A DNA stretch of 64,000 nucleotides from Thiothrix nivea DSM 5205 (GCF_000260135.1 NZ_JH651384.1:2731693-2795692), one strand, 5' to 3'; positions 1-9,803 are shown, numbered from the stretch's first letter. A program made the numbers and translations. Notes: generated from the sequence alone by a model not told the origin.

Positions 1-1
1 T

Positions 2-376
2 GCGGCTACTGCCGAGGGCTTGCAGCCGTGGGAACAATTGCCGGAAACTTACCGCGCTGCCAACCGCCGTGCGGGTGACCACATGCCAGTCAAGCTGGCC
101 AGCATCGGTTACCCGCTGGAGGCAGGCAAGCCGTTGACGCCCAGCGATTCCATTGTGCTGGATGAGCCGCCTGCCCGGCGTGAGTTGTTGAGCAGGCTGG
201 AACACCGTTCCTGGCGTTACGAGCGTCTGCTGAATGGCTGGTGTTATGGAGCCGTGCGGGACAACCAGCAACGCCTGCACCCTTCCATCGTACTCTGGGA
301 GGATTTGCCGGAAAGCGAGCGGCAGAAGGATGTGGAACAGATGAAAAATGTCTTGCGGGTGCTGCAAGACGCCTGA
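2..376 (+). CDS. RyR-domain protein, C-terminal part (5' end outside window)
   Basis: The reading frame is open to the left edge, so only the C-terminal 124 or so residues are visible. They match the bacterial RyR (ryanodine-receptor repeat) pattern: a tryptophan-rich start (PWEQLPETYR), then a block with ELLSRLEHRSWRYER, GWCYG, RD and HPSIVLWEDLPE. In bacteria this domain often follows a TrkA-like NAD-binding region, which cannot be checked here. A TTG at 20 could be read as a start, but the upstream frame has no stop, so a longer protein is more likely. The exact role is unknown. Confidence 0.75.
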   Translation, partial: AATAEGLQPWEQLPETYRAANRRAGDHMPVKLASIGYPLEAGKPLTPSDSIVLDEPPARRELLSRLEHRSWRYERLLNGWCYGAVRDNQQRLHPSIVLWEDLPESERQKDVEQMKNVLRVLQDA

Positions 377-414
377 CCCCAGCTCTGGAAGGGTTCAACT
401 TGAAATTTGCATCA

Positions 415-1131
415 TCAAGCCAGCTTCCCCACTTCCCCGATCACCTCATCCGTCGTCAAAATCCGCGCATAACGGTCGCGCATGGTCGTGACCGTAGCCC
501 TTTCCAGCTCCGGCGTGACAGTCGCCACCCCATCTTCCACGATTGTGACGTAGAAACCCAGATCACAGGCATCACGGGTGGCGGTAGATACGCATTCGTT
601 GGAATACACCCCGCAAATCACCAGTGCGGTAATCCCCAGGTTGCGCAACACGTATTCCAGATTGGTGGAATTGAACACCCCGCTGGCAGTCTTGTTGATA
701 ATGATCTCATCGCCCATCGGCTCCACTTCTTCCAGAAATTTCGCCTCAATGGTGCCGGGCGCGGCATGTAAGCCTAAGCGTTTGTGCCCCGGCCCCCGGT
801 CACGCCCATCGCGGGTCAGCGACTGGATGCGGGTATGGATCACTTCCAGCCCCGCCTCGCGGAACGCATCCTGCAAGCGGCGGATATTCGGCAGCACCAT
901 CGTTTCCAACCGGTTGAAATAATACTCCTGCGACTCGGGCGGCAGGCCGGACATTTCCGCGTTACTGAACAGCCCGTAGCCACGTTTCGCATCCAAGTAT
1001 TGCACATCAATCACTAGCAGCGCGGTATTGTGCTGACGCAGGGATTCGATAAAGCCGGATTTGCGGGTAATGCTCTCGCGGTAAGTATCAATTAACGGGT
1101 CGGTGAAAGTCACCTGTGTCTTGTCTGTCAT
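415..1131 (-). CDS. Cysteine hydrolase (isochorismatase-like amidohydrolase)
   Basis: 238 residues with the isochorismatase-fold catalytic triad visible as D42 (LLVIDVQ), K147 (INKTASGVF) and C180 (GVYSNECVSTATRDA). The cis-peptide region before the cysteine is also typical. Members close to this pattern hydrolyse ureidoacrylate, N-carbamoylsarcosine or biuret-like amides and release ammonia or carbamate. It starts one base after the stop of the M20 hydrolase upstream, so the two are surely co-transcribed. That pairing suggests stepwise breakdown of a carbamoylated nitrogen compound. The substrate itself is inference. Confidence 0.8.
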   Translation of the reverse strand: MTDKTQVTFTDPLIDTYRESITRKSGFIESLRQHNTALLVIDVQYLDAKRGYGLFSNAEMSGLPPESQEYYFNRLETMVLPNIRRLQDAFREAGLEVIHTRIQSLTRDGRDRGPGHKRLGLHAAPGTIEAKFLEEVEPMGDEIIINKTASGVFNSTNLEYVLRNLGITALVICGVYSNECVSTATRDACDLGFYVTIVEDGVATVTPELERATVTTMRDRYARILTTDEVIGEVGKLA

Positions 1132-1132
1132 A

Positions 1133-2371
1133 TCAGCTCGCCAGTGAAATCAGTGTATTTAGCAGCAGGTTTGCGCCTGCTTCAATGTCCTTGAAGGCCG
1201 TCCACTCATGCGGTGAATGGCTCTTGCCGCCCTTGCTGGGTACGAAAATCATGCCTGCCTGCGTCACCTGGGTCAGCATCTGGCAGTCGTGTGCCGCGCC
1301 GGAGGGCATGGTGTGGTGCGCCAGACCCATCGCCCCGGCTTGCTGGCGGATGGTGGCCACCACCTGTTCGCTGCACGGTGCGGGCGGCAGTTCGCTAAGC
1401 ACTGCAACATGTTTCACAAGGTCATGCTGGCGGGCAACGGCAAACAGGGATCGCTGGTAAGCATCCGCCAGTTGCGCCAGAATCGCCGGGTCGGTATCGC
1501 GCACTTCCAGCGTGAAAACAGCTTTGCCCGGCACCACATTGGCCGCGCCAGGGAACAGTTGCAGCTTGCCAATCGTTGCGCGGCTGTTGCGCGTGCCGTA
1601 TTCATCCAGGATCCGCTGTAGCTGCCCGGCGAAATCGACCACACCCTGGAAGGCATCGCGGCGCATCTCCATCGGCGTCGTGCCCGCGTGATTGCTTTCG
1701 CCTTCCAGCGTCACTTCCCATTTGAACAGGCCGGTAATGGCCTGCACGATGCCGATGGGGCAGTTTATGCTATCCAGCACTGGCCCCTGCTCGATGTGCA
1801 TTTCCACGAAAGCGTGCAGGGTTAGCGGGTCACGTTCCGCCAGTGGCATTTGCTGCGCGTCGAAACCGGCCTTCGCCATCGCCTCCACCAGCGTTTCCCC
1901 ATCCAGCGCCCGCGCGGATAGTACTACACCGGGTGACAATTGCCCGGTTAGCGCCTGCGACCCCAGCATCCCGCCGAAACGGCCTTCCTCATCGGTGAAG
2001 GCAATCGCTTCTAGCCCATGCTTCAGGGGTAAATCCAGCTCCTTGATCCGCTGTACGCATTCCAGTGCAGTCAGCACGCCGAGTGCGCCATCCAGATGGC
2101 CAGCGCCGGGCACGGAATCGAGGTGGGAGCCGGACATGACGGTGGAAGGCAGGTCGCTACGCCAGCGGGCGCTGATATTGGCGGCAAGGTCGGTATGCAA
2201 CTCCAGCCCGGCAGTGGTGATTTCATTGCCCAACCAAGCGCGGGCTTCGAGGTCGGCAGGGCTGAGCGCCATGCGGTAAATGCCGCCGTCAGGCTTGCGC
2301 CCGATTTCGGCGAGGGTCTGGATGCGGTGTTGCAGGCGGGTTGAATTGATGGAATTTAATGCAGGCATCAT
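1133..2371 (-). CDS. M20-family Zn-dependent hydrolase (hydantoinase/carbamoylase type)
   Basis: 412 residues, normal length for the AllC/HyuC group (allantoate amidohydrolase, N-carbamoyl-L-amino-acid hydrolase). Metal ligands are visible: H83 and D94 in SGSHLDSVPGAGHLDGA, the E128-E129 pair in TDEEGRFGG, H192 in HIEQGP, and H388 in SHSPHEW. The family removes a carbamoyl or ureido group from linear amides. It is first in a two-gene unit with the cysteine hydrolase and lies downstream of the nitrate transporter on the same strand, which fits nitrogen scavenging. Allantoate versus N-carbamoyl amino acid cannot be decided from sequence. Confidence 0.85.
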   Translation of the reverse strand: MMPALNSINSTRLQHRIQTLAEIGRKPDGGIYRMALSPADLEARAWLGNEITTAGLELHTDLAANISARWRSDLPSTVMSGSHLDSVPGAGHLDGALGVLTALECVQRIKELDLPLKHGLEAIAFTDEEGRFGGMLGSQALTGQLSPGVVLSARALDGETLVEAMAKAGFDAQQMPLAERDPLTLHAFVEMHIEQGPVLDSINCPIGIVQAITGLFKWEVTLEGESNHAGTTPMEMRRDAFQGVVDFAGQLQRILDEYGTRNSRATIGKLQLFPGAANVVPGKAVFTLEVRDTDPAILAQLADAYQRSLFAVARQHDLVKHVAVLSELPPAPCSEQVVATIRQQAGAMGLAHHTMPSGAAHDCQMLTQVTQAGMIFVPSKGGKSHSPHEWTAFKDIEAGANLLLNTLISLAS

Positions 2372-2460
2372 TGTTCTTGTGTCAGGACTGGTTTTTTACC
2401 ATACCCGACACAGGCACATTTTGCCAATGTTTCAAGCCCGGTATGGTATCCGCCCTGACC

Positions 2461-2497
2461 TGCCAGCCGAGAATGCAGGTGGCACTATCGGCTGGCA
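2461..2497 (-). other. Hairpin between nrtD and the amidohydrolase unit
   Basis: Perfect 10-bp inverted repeat (TGCCAGCCGA / TCGGCTGGCA) with a 17-nt loop, just after the nrtD stop. No U-run follows on the minus strand, so it may be a mRNA-protecting or Rho-associated structure rather than a classic terminator. A second inverted repeat, TACCATACC / GGTATGGTA, lies between here and the hydrolase start. Confidence 0.6.
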
Positions 2498-2508
2498 AGA
2501 AAGCTTAC

Positions 2509-3423
2509 TTATGCTGCTGCTTTAACCAGGGTTTTGTTCAGTTTCACGATATTGCCCCCGGAGGGTTCGCTGTCTTCGTCAGCATTTGCCGTCGCTGCGG
2601 CGGCTGATTTGGGTGTGGAAGCTTCCTTGCGCCCATGACGCTCATACAGGAATTGCAGCACCGCGTGGCGACAGCGGATGTATTCCGGCGTTTCGGACAT
2701 TTCCACCCGGTTGCGCGGGCGTGGCAGGTTCACCTCCAGAATTTCGCCGACAGTTGCTGCCGGGCCATTGGACATCATCACGATGCGGTCGGAAAGCAGT
2801 ACGGCTTCGTCCACGTCGTGGGTGATCATGATGACGGTGTTGCCGAGTTGCGCCTGGATTTCCATCATGGAATCCTGCAAGTGGGCGCGGGTGAGGGCGT
2901 CGAGTGCGCCGAAAGGTTCGTCCAGCAGCAGCACCTGTGGTTCCATGGCCAGCGCGCGGGCGATGCCAACACGTTGTTTCATGCCACCGGAGATTTCATC
3001 CGGGCGTTTGTGCATGGCGTGATCCATGTGCACCAGGGTCAGGTTGTGCTCAATCCATTCCTTCATTTCGGCTTTGGACTTTTTGCCTTTGAAGACCTGT
3101 TTCACTGCCAGCTCGACGTTTTCATACGCGCTCAGCCATGGCAGCAGGGAATGGTTCTGGAATACCACGGCGCGTTCCGGCCCCGGTTCATTGACTTCCT
3201 TGCCGTCGAGAATGATGCCACCCTCGGTGGCCTTGTACAAACCGGCGACAATGTTCAGCACGGTGGATTTGCCGCAGCCGGAGTGGCCGATGATGGATAC
3301 GAACTCGCCCTTTTCGATGCGCAGATCAACCTTGTCCAACGCACGGAATGGCCCCTTGGGGGTGGGGAAGTCGATGGATACGTGCGAAATCAGCAGGTGA
3401 TCCGGGTGGTTGCTCGTTGTCAT
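2509..3423 (-). CDS. nrtD: Nitrate ABC transporter ATP-binding protein
   Basis: 304 residues from the ATG at 3423, chosen because AAGGAG stands about 8 nt before it; an in-frame ATG at 3450 lacks one. Walker A GHSGCGKST (46-54), the signature ISGGMKQR and Walker B VLLLDEPFGALD are all intact. This is the NrtD/SsuB-like cytoplasmic ATPase that energises nitrate import. It follows nrtB by 27 nt. A low-complexity tail of about 40 residues (ADEDSEPSGG region) extends past the ATPase core. No NrtC-type ATPase fused to a sensor domain is present; NasS, encoded upstream, covers sensing instead. Confidence 0.92.
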   Translation of the reverse strand: MTTSNHPDHLLISHVSIDFPTPKGPFRALDKVDLRIEKGEFVSIIGHSGCGKSTVLNIVAGLYKATEGGIILDGKEVNEPGPERAVVFQNHSLLPWLSAYENVELAVKQVFKGKKSKAEMKEWIEHNLTLVHMDHAMHKRPDEISGGMKQRVGIARALAMEPQVLLLDEPFGALDALTRAHLQDSMMEIQAQLGNTVIMITHDVDEAVLLSDRIVMMSNGPAATVGEILEVNLPRPRNRVEMSETPEYIRCRHAVLQFLYERHGRKEASTPKSAAAATANADEDSEPSGGNIVKLNKTLVKAAA

Positions 3424-3450
3424 GTCTTGTCTCCTTTGATTCCGTATCAA

Positions 3451-4383
3451 TTAACGCAGCGCCAGGCTCTTGTCCCAGGAAACCTTGCGTTGCAGGAACA
3501 GCATGCCGCGATCCAGCGCAAAGCCGATCAGGCCGATGACGATCACCGCCACCATGATGCGACCGAGGGAGTTGGAGCTGCCGTTCTGGAATTCATCCCA
3601 TACAAATTTACCGAGGCCGGGGTTCTGCGCCAGCATTTCCGCTGCGATCAGTACCATCCACGCAATGCCCAGTGACAGGCGCAGGCCGGTGAAGATCATC
3701 GGAATGGCGGAAGGCAGTACGATCTTGCGTACATGCGTCCACCAGCTCAGGCGCAGCACCTTGCTGACGTTCTGCAAATCCTTGCTGATATTGGCCACGC
3801 CGACAGTGGTGTTGATGATGGTCGGCCACAGGCAGCACAGCAGTACAGTCAGTGCCGAGTTGACAAAAGACTTGTCAAACATCGGGCTGTCAGTCACATA
3901 CACCGCGCTCACGATCATGGTCACAATCGGCAGCCATGCCAGTGGGGATACGGGTTTGAACAGCTGGATCAGCGGGTTGAGCGCGGAATAAACCGTCTGG
4001 CTCAAGCCGGCCACAATACCCAGCGGAATGGCAATAAAGCCAGCCAGCAGGAAACCGGTCATCACGGTCACAATGCTAGTCCAAATCTGGTCGAAGAAAG
4101 TCGCCTTGCCGGTATACGGGCGGATGGTGACTTCCGCCGTCGGGTCTTCTTTCAGCGTTTCAGCATTACGCTCCTCTTGCCGCTTGTAAAAATCAGCTTC
4201 CTTCTGCCGCGCGGCCTGGTGTTCTGTCACCAAACCTTCAAATTGTTCGAACACCTGCGTCGGGCCGGGAACCGCACCGAGTGATGTCACGATTTTAGGT
4301 GCGCCGATCTGCCAGATTGCCAGAAACAGCAGGATGCCTATCAGCGGCGCGCCGAAAGTCTGGAATAAATGCTTGGTGTTCAT
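3451..4383 (-). CDS. nrtB: Nitrate ABC transporter permease
   Basis: 310 residues: an N-terminal membrane helix, a charged stretch of about 60 residues (around 50-105), then the BPD_transp_1 core with several hydrophobic helices. The charged insert between helix 1 and the core is typical of NrtB proteins from proteobacteria. The partner ATPase and binding protein genes flank it on the same strand. The gap to nrtA contains a REP-like hairpin, which could allow different transcript stability for the abundant binding protein. Confidence 0.92.
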   Translation of the reverse strand: MNTKHLFQTFGAPLIGILLFLAIWQIGAPKIVTSLGAVPGPTQVFEQFEGLVTEHQAARQKEADFYKRQEERNAETLKEDPTAEVTIRPYTGKATFFDQIWTSIVTVMTGFLLAGFIAIPLGIVAGLSQTVYSALNPLIQLFKPVSPLAWLPIVTMIVSAVYVTDSPMFDKSFVNSALTVLLCCLWPTIINTTVGVANISKDLQNVSKVLRLSWWTHVRKIVLPSAIPMIFTGLRLSLGIAWMVLIAAEMLAQNPGLGKFVWDEFQNGSSNSLGRIMVAVIVIGLIGFALDRGMLFLQRKVSWDKSLALR

Positions 4384-4401
4384 GTGCTAGTCCTCTTAAA
4401 G

Positions 4402-4439
4402 CCCTTCACCCCTTGCGGGGGAAGGGTTGGGATGGGGGG
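4402..4439. repeat. REP-like GC-rich palindrome, copy 1
   Basis: A CCCTTCACCCC / GGGGGAAGGG inverted repeat followed by GTTGGGATGGGG. The same composition and arrangement recur at 6034-6144 and 58543-58643. Such intergenic palindromes often end up between genes of an operon, as here between nrtA and nrtB. Confidence 0.7.
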
Positions 4440-4444
4440 TAAAA

Positions 4445-5848
<1,404 letters not shown>

Positions 5849-5870
5849 GTAAAAACCCTTTTGTGTAACC

Positions 5871-5924
5871 AAAAAAAAAGCCCTGGCGACTGTTGGGGAG
5901 GAGAGGAACCAACAGTGCCAGGGC
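5871..5924 (-). terminator. Intrinsic terminator in the nrtA leader (attenuator)
   Basis: On the minus strand a GC-rich stem (GCCCTGGC then CTGTTGG, pairing with CCAACAG then GCCAGGGC, one mismatched position) closes a 12-nt loop and is followed by nine U. It lies only 22 nt before the nrtA start codon. A terminator at this place would block the operon unless it is relieved, which is the hallmark of NasT/NasR-type antitermination. Confidence 0.9.
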
Positions 5925-5996
5925 ATCTTTACCCAAAATCCCGCGCTACAGCGCGCAGGTAGGAGGAGTCACTTCGCGGCAGTCGCCGTTGACTGC
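5921..5996 (-). promoter_or_regulatory. ANTAR-target RNA: two hexaloop hairpins (P1, P2)
   Basis: P1 (5979-5996) is GCAGTC-AACGGC-GACTGC: a 6-bp stem with a hexaloop that has A at position 1 and G at position 4. P2 (5921-5934) is GGGT-AAAGAT-GCCC, again a hexaloop with A1 and G4. Both fit the published ANTAR-binding pattern. The 3' arm of P2 (GCCC) is also the first part of the terminator 5' arm, so P2 and the terminator exclude each other. A GC hairpin (CGCGC-TGTA-GCGCG) sits in the linker. NasT, encoded nearby, is the obvious binding protein. Confidence 0.85.
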
Positions 5997-6010
5997 TTGC
6001 TAAATTACAA

Positions 6011-6027
6011 TGCAATGGTTGTGCCAA
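6011..6027 (-). promoter_or_regulatory. Sigma-54 promoter for nrtABD
   Basis: The minus strand reads TTGGCACAACCATTGCA: GG and GC elements exactly 10 nt apart, as in the -24/-12 consensus. Counting from the GC element puts transcription start near 6000, four bases before ANTAR hairpin P1. The leader RNA would therefore begin almost directly with P1. This links the operon to NtrC-type nitrogen control as well as to nitrate through NasS/NasT. Confidence 0.85.
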
Positions 6028-6033
6028 CGTTTA

Positions 6034-6144
6034 GCCCCCATCCCCAACCCTTCCCCCACAAGGGGGGGACGGGAGCAGAAATGCCGTATTCAGAGGGGAT
6101 CCTTGTTCCCTCCTCCCTTGCGGGAGAGGGTTAGGGTGGGGGGA
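6034..6144. repeat. REP-like GC-rich palindromes, copies 2a and 2b
   Basis: Two palindromic units in tandem: CCCCATCCCCAACCCTTCCCCC with AAGGGGGGG (6034-6068) and CCCTCCTCCCTTG with CGGGAGAGGG then GGGTGGGG (6108-6144). They fill the space between the nasS stop and the sigma-54 promoter. The unit may also stop transcription or decay coming out of nasS. Confidence 0.7.
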
Positions 6145-6193
6145 AATAGCCGACATTCTCCATTAGCCTGCACTTATCTAGTGCCCCGCGCCC

Positions 6194-7372
6194 TCAAATG
6201 GCACGCAATTGATGCAGTGCAATGTGGTTGCTGCCCATGGCGATGGGCTGGCTGGCTTCGTGCAAGACCCAGGGCGTGGTGCAACCCAGTAACGGGATTT
6301 CATCGCCAGTGGGGTAGGGAAGCTTGAGTGCAGCGGCTGCCTGCCGGTAGGTGGCCGTGCGGTATACACTGGCCAGCAGGCGTTCCGGATTTTCCGGCGC
6401 ATGTGCCAGTTGCCCGGCAGCTTGCATCTGGTGCAGGAAATAACGCCCGTGTGAATGCCAGGGGAAGTTGGCGGCGTAGCGGGCAAAGACGTTGAAGTCG
6501 GGCAGGAAGCGTTCCGGCTCATCGGCGGCGTAGCGGTAGCGCCCCAGTAACGGGGCACGGATCAAATCCAGTGGGGTATCGAGGTATTGCGGGCGGGAAA
6601 GCAGTTCCGCCAGCTGGATGCGGTTGTGCCGGTCATCCGCCCAGTGGGCAGCTTCCAGCAGGGCGCTGATCAGGGCCAAATGGGTTTCCGGATTCATGTC
6701 CGCCCAGGCCTGGGTGACGCCCACCACTTTTTCCGGGCCGTTGTGCCACAGGCCGTAACTGCTGGCGGCGACACAGCCAATACCGCGCTGGACGGCGGCC
6801 AGATTCCAGGGTTCCCCGGCGCAATAGCCGTCGATTTCCCCGTTTGCCAGCGCATTCACCATCTGCGGGGGCGGAATAACACGGATTTCGACACCCTGTT
6901 CCAGATCCAGCCCGCCATCCTGCAACCACGCCCGCAGCAGGTAATAGTGTTGGGAAAACGGGTATACGCACCCCAGTACCAGCTTACGCCCCGGTTCACG
7001 CTCCAGCAGGGCTTTCAGGCCGGTGGCACGTAACGGGCTGCTGTGCAGGTATTCGGGGAAATGGGTACGGATACCTTGCATCAAGCCGGTGGCCAGGGTG
7101 ATGGCGCTACCGTTCAGGCCGATGCTGATGGCGGTTTGTATGGGGATGCCGAGGCCGTCGATGCCGAGGGTGGCCGCCAGCGGCATGGGGGCGAGCATGT
7201 GCGCCGCATCCAGTTCGCCGAAGGCTACCCGGTCGCGGATATTGGCCCACGACACTTCGCGTTGCAGGGTGACGTTGAGGTCGTATTTCTCGAAGAAACC
7301 ACGTTCCTGCGCCGCCACCAGCACCGCGCAGTCAGTCAGGGGCAGGAAACCGATGCGTAAATCGTGTTTCAT
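6194..7372 (-). CDS. nasS: Nitrate/nitrite sensor NasS (cytoplasmic NrtA homologue)
   Basis: 392 residues of the NrtA/CmpA fold (CAGEPWNLAAVQRG, DFNVFARYAANFPW) with no signal peptide, so it stays in the cytoplasm. NasS proteins bind NasT and release it when nitrate or nitrite is present. The ATG at 7372 is preferred because a G-rich Shine-Dalgarno lies 9 nt upstream; a GTG at 7378 overlapping the nasT stop is also possible. Genes for sensor, RNA-binding effector and target leader lie next to each other, which supports the function. Confidence 0.88.
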   Translation of the reverse strand: MKHDLRIGFLPLTDCAVLVAAQERGFFEKYDLNVTLQREVSWANIRDRVAFGELDAAHMLAPMPLAATLGIDGLGIPIQTAISIGLNGSAITLATGLMQGIRTHFPEYLHSSPLRATGLKALLEREPGRKLVLGCVYPFSQHYYLLRAWLQDGGLDLEQGVEIRVIPPPQMVNALANGEIDGYCAGEPWNLAAVQRGIGCVAASSYGLWHNGPEKVVGVTQAWADMNPETHLALISALLEAAHWADDRHNRIQLAELLSRPQYLDTPLDLIRAPLLGRYRYAADEPERFLPDFNVFARYAANFPWHSHGRYFLHQMQAAGQLAHAPENPERLLASVYRTATYRQAAAALKLPYPTGDEIPLLGCTTPWVLHEASQPIAMGSNHIALHQLRAI

Positions 7373-7377
7373 CAGCA

Positions 7378-7956
7378 CTAACCCCCCAGCAACGCCATGG
7401 CGGCGACGAAGTTGCGGGCGGCTTCACCGATTTTCATGTTGCGGTCCATCGCCATCTTGCGCAGCAATTGGTATGCCTCTTCCTCGCTGAGGTTGCGGTG
7501 CTGCATGAGGATGCCTTTGGCTTTGTCCACATCCTTACGGTCTTGCAGGCGGCCTTTGTAATCTTCGAGTTCCTCGCGCAGTTTCTGGTGTTCCTGGAAA
7601 CGGGCGATGGCGACTTCCAGCACGGATTTCAGACGCTTGCCCGGCAAGTCGTCGACGATGTAGGCGCTGACCCCGGCACTGATGGCAGCGCGGGTGGTGT
7701 CGAGGTCGCTTTGCTCGGCGAAAAACACGATCGGCTTGGGCATTTCCTTGCTGACGGTGCGCAGCGATTCCAGCGTGTCGCGGTCAGGGCTTTGCATGTC
7801 GATCAGGATGATGTCGGGTTGGTGGCTGCGCACGGCGGCCAGCAGGTTTGCATCCGGCGTAATGCGGATGGTGTTTTTGTAGCCTGCTTCATGCAGGGCG
7901 GATTCAAGGCTGTCGGAACGTTCCGGGTCGTTATCGACCAACATGAGCTTGTGCAT
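7378..7956 (-). CDS. nasT: ANTAR-domain response regulator / antiterminator NasT
   Basis: 192 residues. A receiver-like domain (about 1-120; D53 in IILIDMQ, K74) is followed by a coiled-coil linker and a C-terminal ANTAR domain (about 125-187) with the KAKGILMQHRNLSEEEAYQLLRKMAM pattern split across two helices. ANTAR domains bind paired hexaloop hairpins and prevent terminator formation. The pair found before nrtA is the predicted target. The stop touches the nasS start, so synthesis of the two partners is coupled. Confidence 0.92.
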   Translation of the reverse strand: MHKLMLVDNDPERSDSLESALHEAGYKNTIRITPDANLLAAVRSHQPDIILIDMQSPDRDTLESLRTVSKEMPKPIVFFAEQSDLDTTRAAISAGVSAYIVDDLPGKRLKSVLEVAIARFQEHQKLREELEDYKGRLQDRKDVDKAKGILMQHRNLSEEEAYQLLRKMAMDRNMKIGEAARNFVAAMALLGG

Positions 7957-8025
7957 GTGTTACTAAGGCTCAGGTAAAAGATAGGAAGCCGTATGCAAGT
8001 ATTACGCCACGCAGCAATGGCCTAT

Positions 8026-8072
8026 CCCGGAAACGGGCGTGGTTACGGTGGTACGCCACGCCCGTTTCCGGG
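8026..8072 (-). other. 17-bp perfect hairpin downstream of soeC
   Basis: CCCGGAAACGGGCGTGG at 8026-8042 pairs perfectly with 8056-8072 around a 13-nt loop. It lies just after the soeC stop and before nasT. There is no U-run, so it may act as a 3' end stabiliser or a weak terminator between the soe and nas units. Confidence 0.65.
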
Positions 8073-8087
8073 GCTGTCAGGCTGGCA

Positions 8088-9062
8088 TCAAGTTGCCTGA
8101 TAGTACAGGTTCTGCGGGTGGTTAGCCTGTGCGAAGAAGAACCAGCGTTCTGCCAACAAACCCACATACTGTACCAGCGCTGCAATGGCCAGTAGGGTAA
8201 ACAAGTTGTTTGTCCAGCCAATCACCAGCAACGTCACCGGCACTACAAACACCGCAATCAGGAAAAATACCTTGATGCTTTGCAGGAATGCCGCACTCTT
8301 GTGATGGAAAAACTCGCGGGTATTGAACGAGCCACCCATCGCGCCCTGTGAAATTTGGGTAATTTTCGGGTGACGCACGCCAATCGCCGTACAGGCCGTG
8401 CTCTTGCGCTTGATACGGCCATTACGGTACAGCGAGAACATGCGGAAACCAAAGCCCGCCAGCGTGAAGATCAGTGCCCAGCCTGCATACGCATCAATCT
8501 GGCAGCTACCCAAGTAAGCACCCAGCGCCGCCGCCAGCGTAAAGCCGGAAGCCAGCCCCAGCAGTGTGTAATTAATTACGGTCAGCGGCGAAGCCCACTC
8601 CTGGATGAACTTGATCGCGGCGTAAATCATGCCAGTGCACAGGTACAGCAGCAGTGCCAGCAAGCCTGCGACGAGGCCAACAATCAGGGTCAGTCTGATG
8701 TCGACATTACCGGTTGTTGCGATCACCGGGTCAATGCCGAAATAGTGCAGCGCCCCCCAGATAAACGCCATGCCACTGAAGGCAGGCAGCACAATCACTT
8801 CACGTGCCAGCCACGAGGTTTTCCATTTGGTGGCGGCGCGCCAGGCACGCTCCGGGCGGCCCAGGTGGAAGAAGGACGCAAACAACCCCAAACCCATCAG
8901 GATCAGTACCACCACCGTACCCGTGATGTACAGGTTCAGCGGAGCAACGTCGCCCACCACCCCAAACGTGTTGTAAACCTGACCGGTATACAGCGCCAGG
9001 AACAGACCTTGACCCGCGCCGATCAGCGTCGTCAGAAAAATAACCGAAAAAGCAGGATGCAT
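8088..9062 (-). CDS. soeC: SoeC-type membrane anchor (DmsC family)
   Basis: 324 residues with about eight to nine hydrophobic helices and the DmsC-like pattern LGRPERAWRAATKWKTSWLAREV. DmsC-type anchors hold a molybdoenzyme/iron-sulfur pair at the membrane and exchange electrons with quinone. It is the last gene of a three-gene unit with the ferredoxin-like and molybdopterin subunits, spaced 11 nt from soeB. With a cytoplasmic catalytic subunit, this arrangement fits the sulfite-oxidising SoeABC complex of sulfur bacteria. Confidence 0.85.
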   Translation of the reverse strand: MHPAFSVIFLTTLIGAGQGLFLALYTGQVYNTFGVVGDVAPLNLYITGTVVVLILMGLGLFASFFHLGRPERAWRAATKWKTSWLAREVIVLPAFSGMAFIWGALHYFGIDPVIATTGNVDIRLTLIVGLVAGLLALLLYLCTGMIYAAIKFIQEWASPLTVINYTLLGLASGFTLAAALGAYLGSCQIDAYAGWALIFTLAGFGFRMFSLYRNGRIKRKSTACTAIGVRHPKITQISQGAMGGSFNTREFFHHKSAAFLQSIKVFFLIAVFVVPVTLLVIGWTNNLFTLLAIAALVQYVGLLAERWFFFAQANHPQNLYYQAT

Positions 9063-9073
9063 ACTCAGTCTCC

Positions 9074-9802
9074 TTAGAACAGGAAGTCGTCCAGCGACGG
9101 CAGATCGCTAGTCGGCGCGCGCTGTTCTTCTTTCTTCAATGGGTTATCGACACGGTTCAGGGCTTCTTCCGTCACATGCGCCTTGGTCTTCTGCCGTGGC
9201 AGGTAATGGTTGGCCGGGCGGGTGCCCCATTCCGGCATCAACTGATAGCCGCCGCGTTCCGCGATAGCGGTGGACACTTCCGAATCCGGGTCATGCACAT
9301 CGCCAAACAGACGTGCACTGGTCGGGCAGGCCAGTACGCAGGAAGGCTTGCGGCGTTCTTCCGGCAGGCTCATGTCGTAGATGCGGTCGACGCACAGGGT
9401 GCATTTCTTCATCACCTTCTGCTTTTCGTCGATTTCGCGCGCACCGTAAGGGCAAGCCCACGAGCAGTACTTGCAGCCGATGCACTTGTCGTAATCGACC
9501 AGCACGATGCCGTCTTCCTTGCGCTTGTAGCTGGCACCGGTCGGGCACACCGGCACGCACGGCGGGTCTTCGCAATGCAGGCAGCTTTTCGGGAAGTGCA
9601 CCGTTTCCACTTTCGGGTATTCGCCGACTTCAAAGGTTTGCACGCGGTTGAAGAAGGTGCCCGTCGGGTCTTTGCCATACGGGTTCTTGTCAACCATGCC
9701 ACCGCCGCCTTCACTGGAGGTGTTCCATTCCTTGCAGGAAGTGACGCAGGCGCTACAGCCCACGCACACGTTGAGGTCGATGACCAAAGCCAATTGGGTC
9801 AT
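9074..9802 (-). CDS. soeB: SoeB-type iron-sulfur electron-transfer subunit
   Basis: 242 residues with four ferredoxin-like cysteine groups: C13-x2-C16-x2-C19-x3-C23 (CVGCSACVTSC), CLHCEDPPCVPVC, CIGCKYCSWAC and the CTLC...CVLAC pair. This is the DmsB/NrfC/PhsB layout that binds four [4Fe-4S] clusters. There is no Tat signal, in line with a cytoplasmic complex. It would relay electrons from the molybdenum subunit to the membrane anchor. The stop-to-start gap with soeA is a single base. Confidence 0.9.
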   Translation of the reverse strand: MTQLALVIDLNVCVGCSACVTSCKEWNTSSEGGGGMVDKNPYGKDPTGTFFNRVQTFEVGEYPKVETVHFPKSCLHCEDPPCVPVCPTGASYKRKEDGIVLVDYDKCIGCKYCSWACPYGAREIDEKQKVMKKCTLCVDRIYDMSLPEERRKPSCVLACPTSARLFGDVHDPDSEVSTAIAERGGYQLMPEWGTRPANHYLPRQKTKAHVTEEALNRVDNPLKKEEQRAPTSDLPSLDDFLF

Positions 9803-9803
9803 G

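Noticed and set aside
7970-8221. Minus-strand frame between nasT and soeC
   Set aside because: It overlaps the soeC 3' end and the 17-bp hairpin, and has no coding signature.
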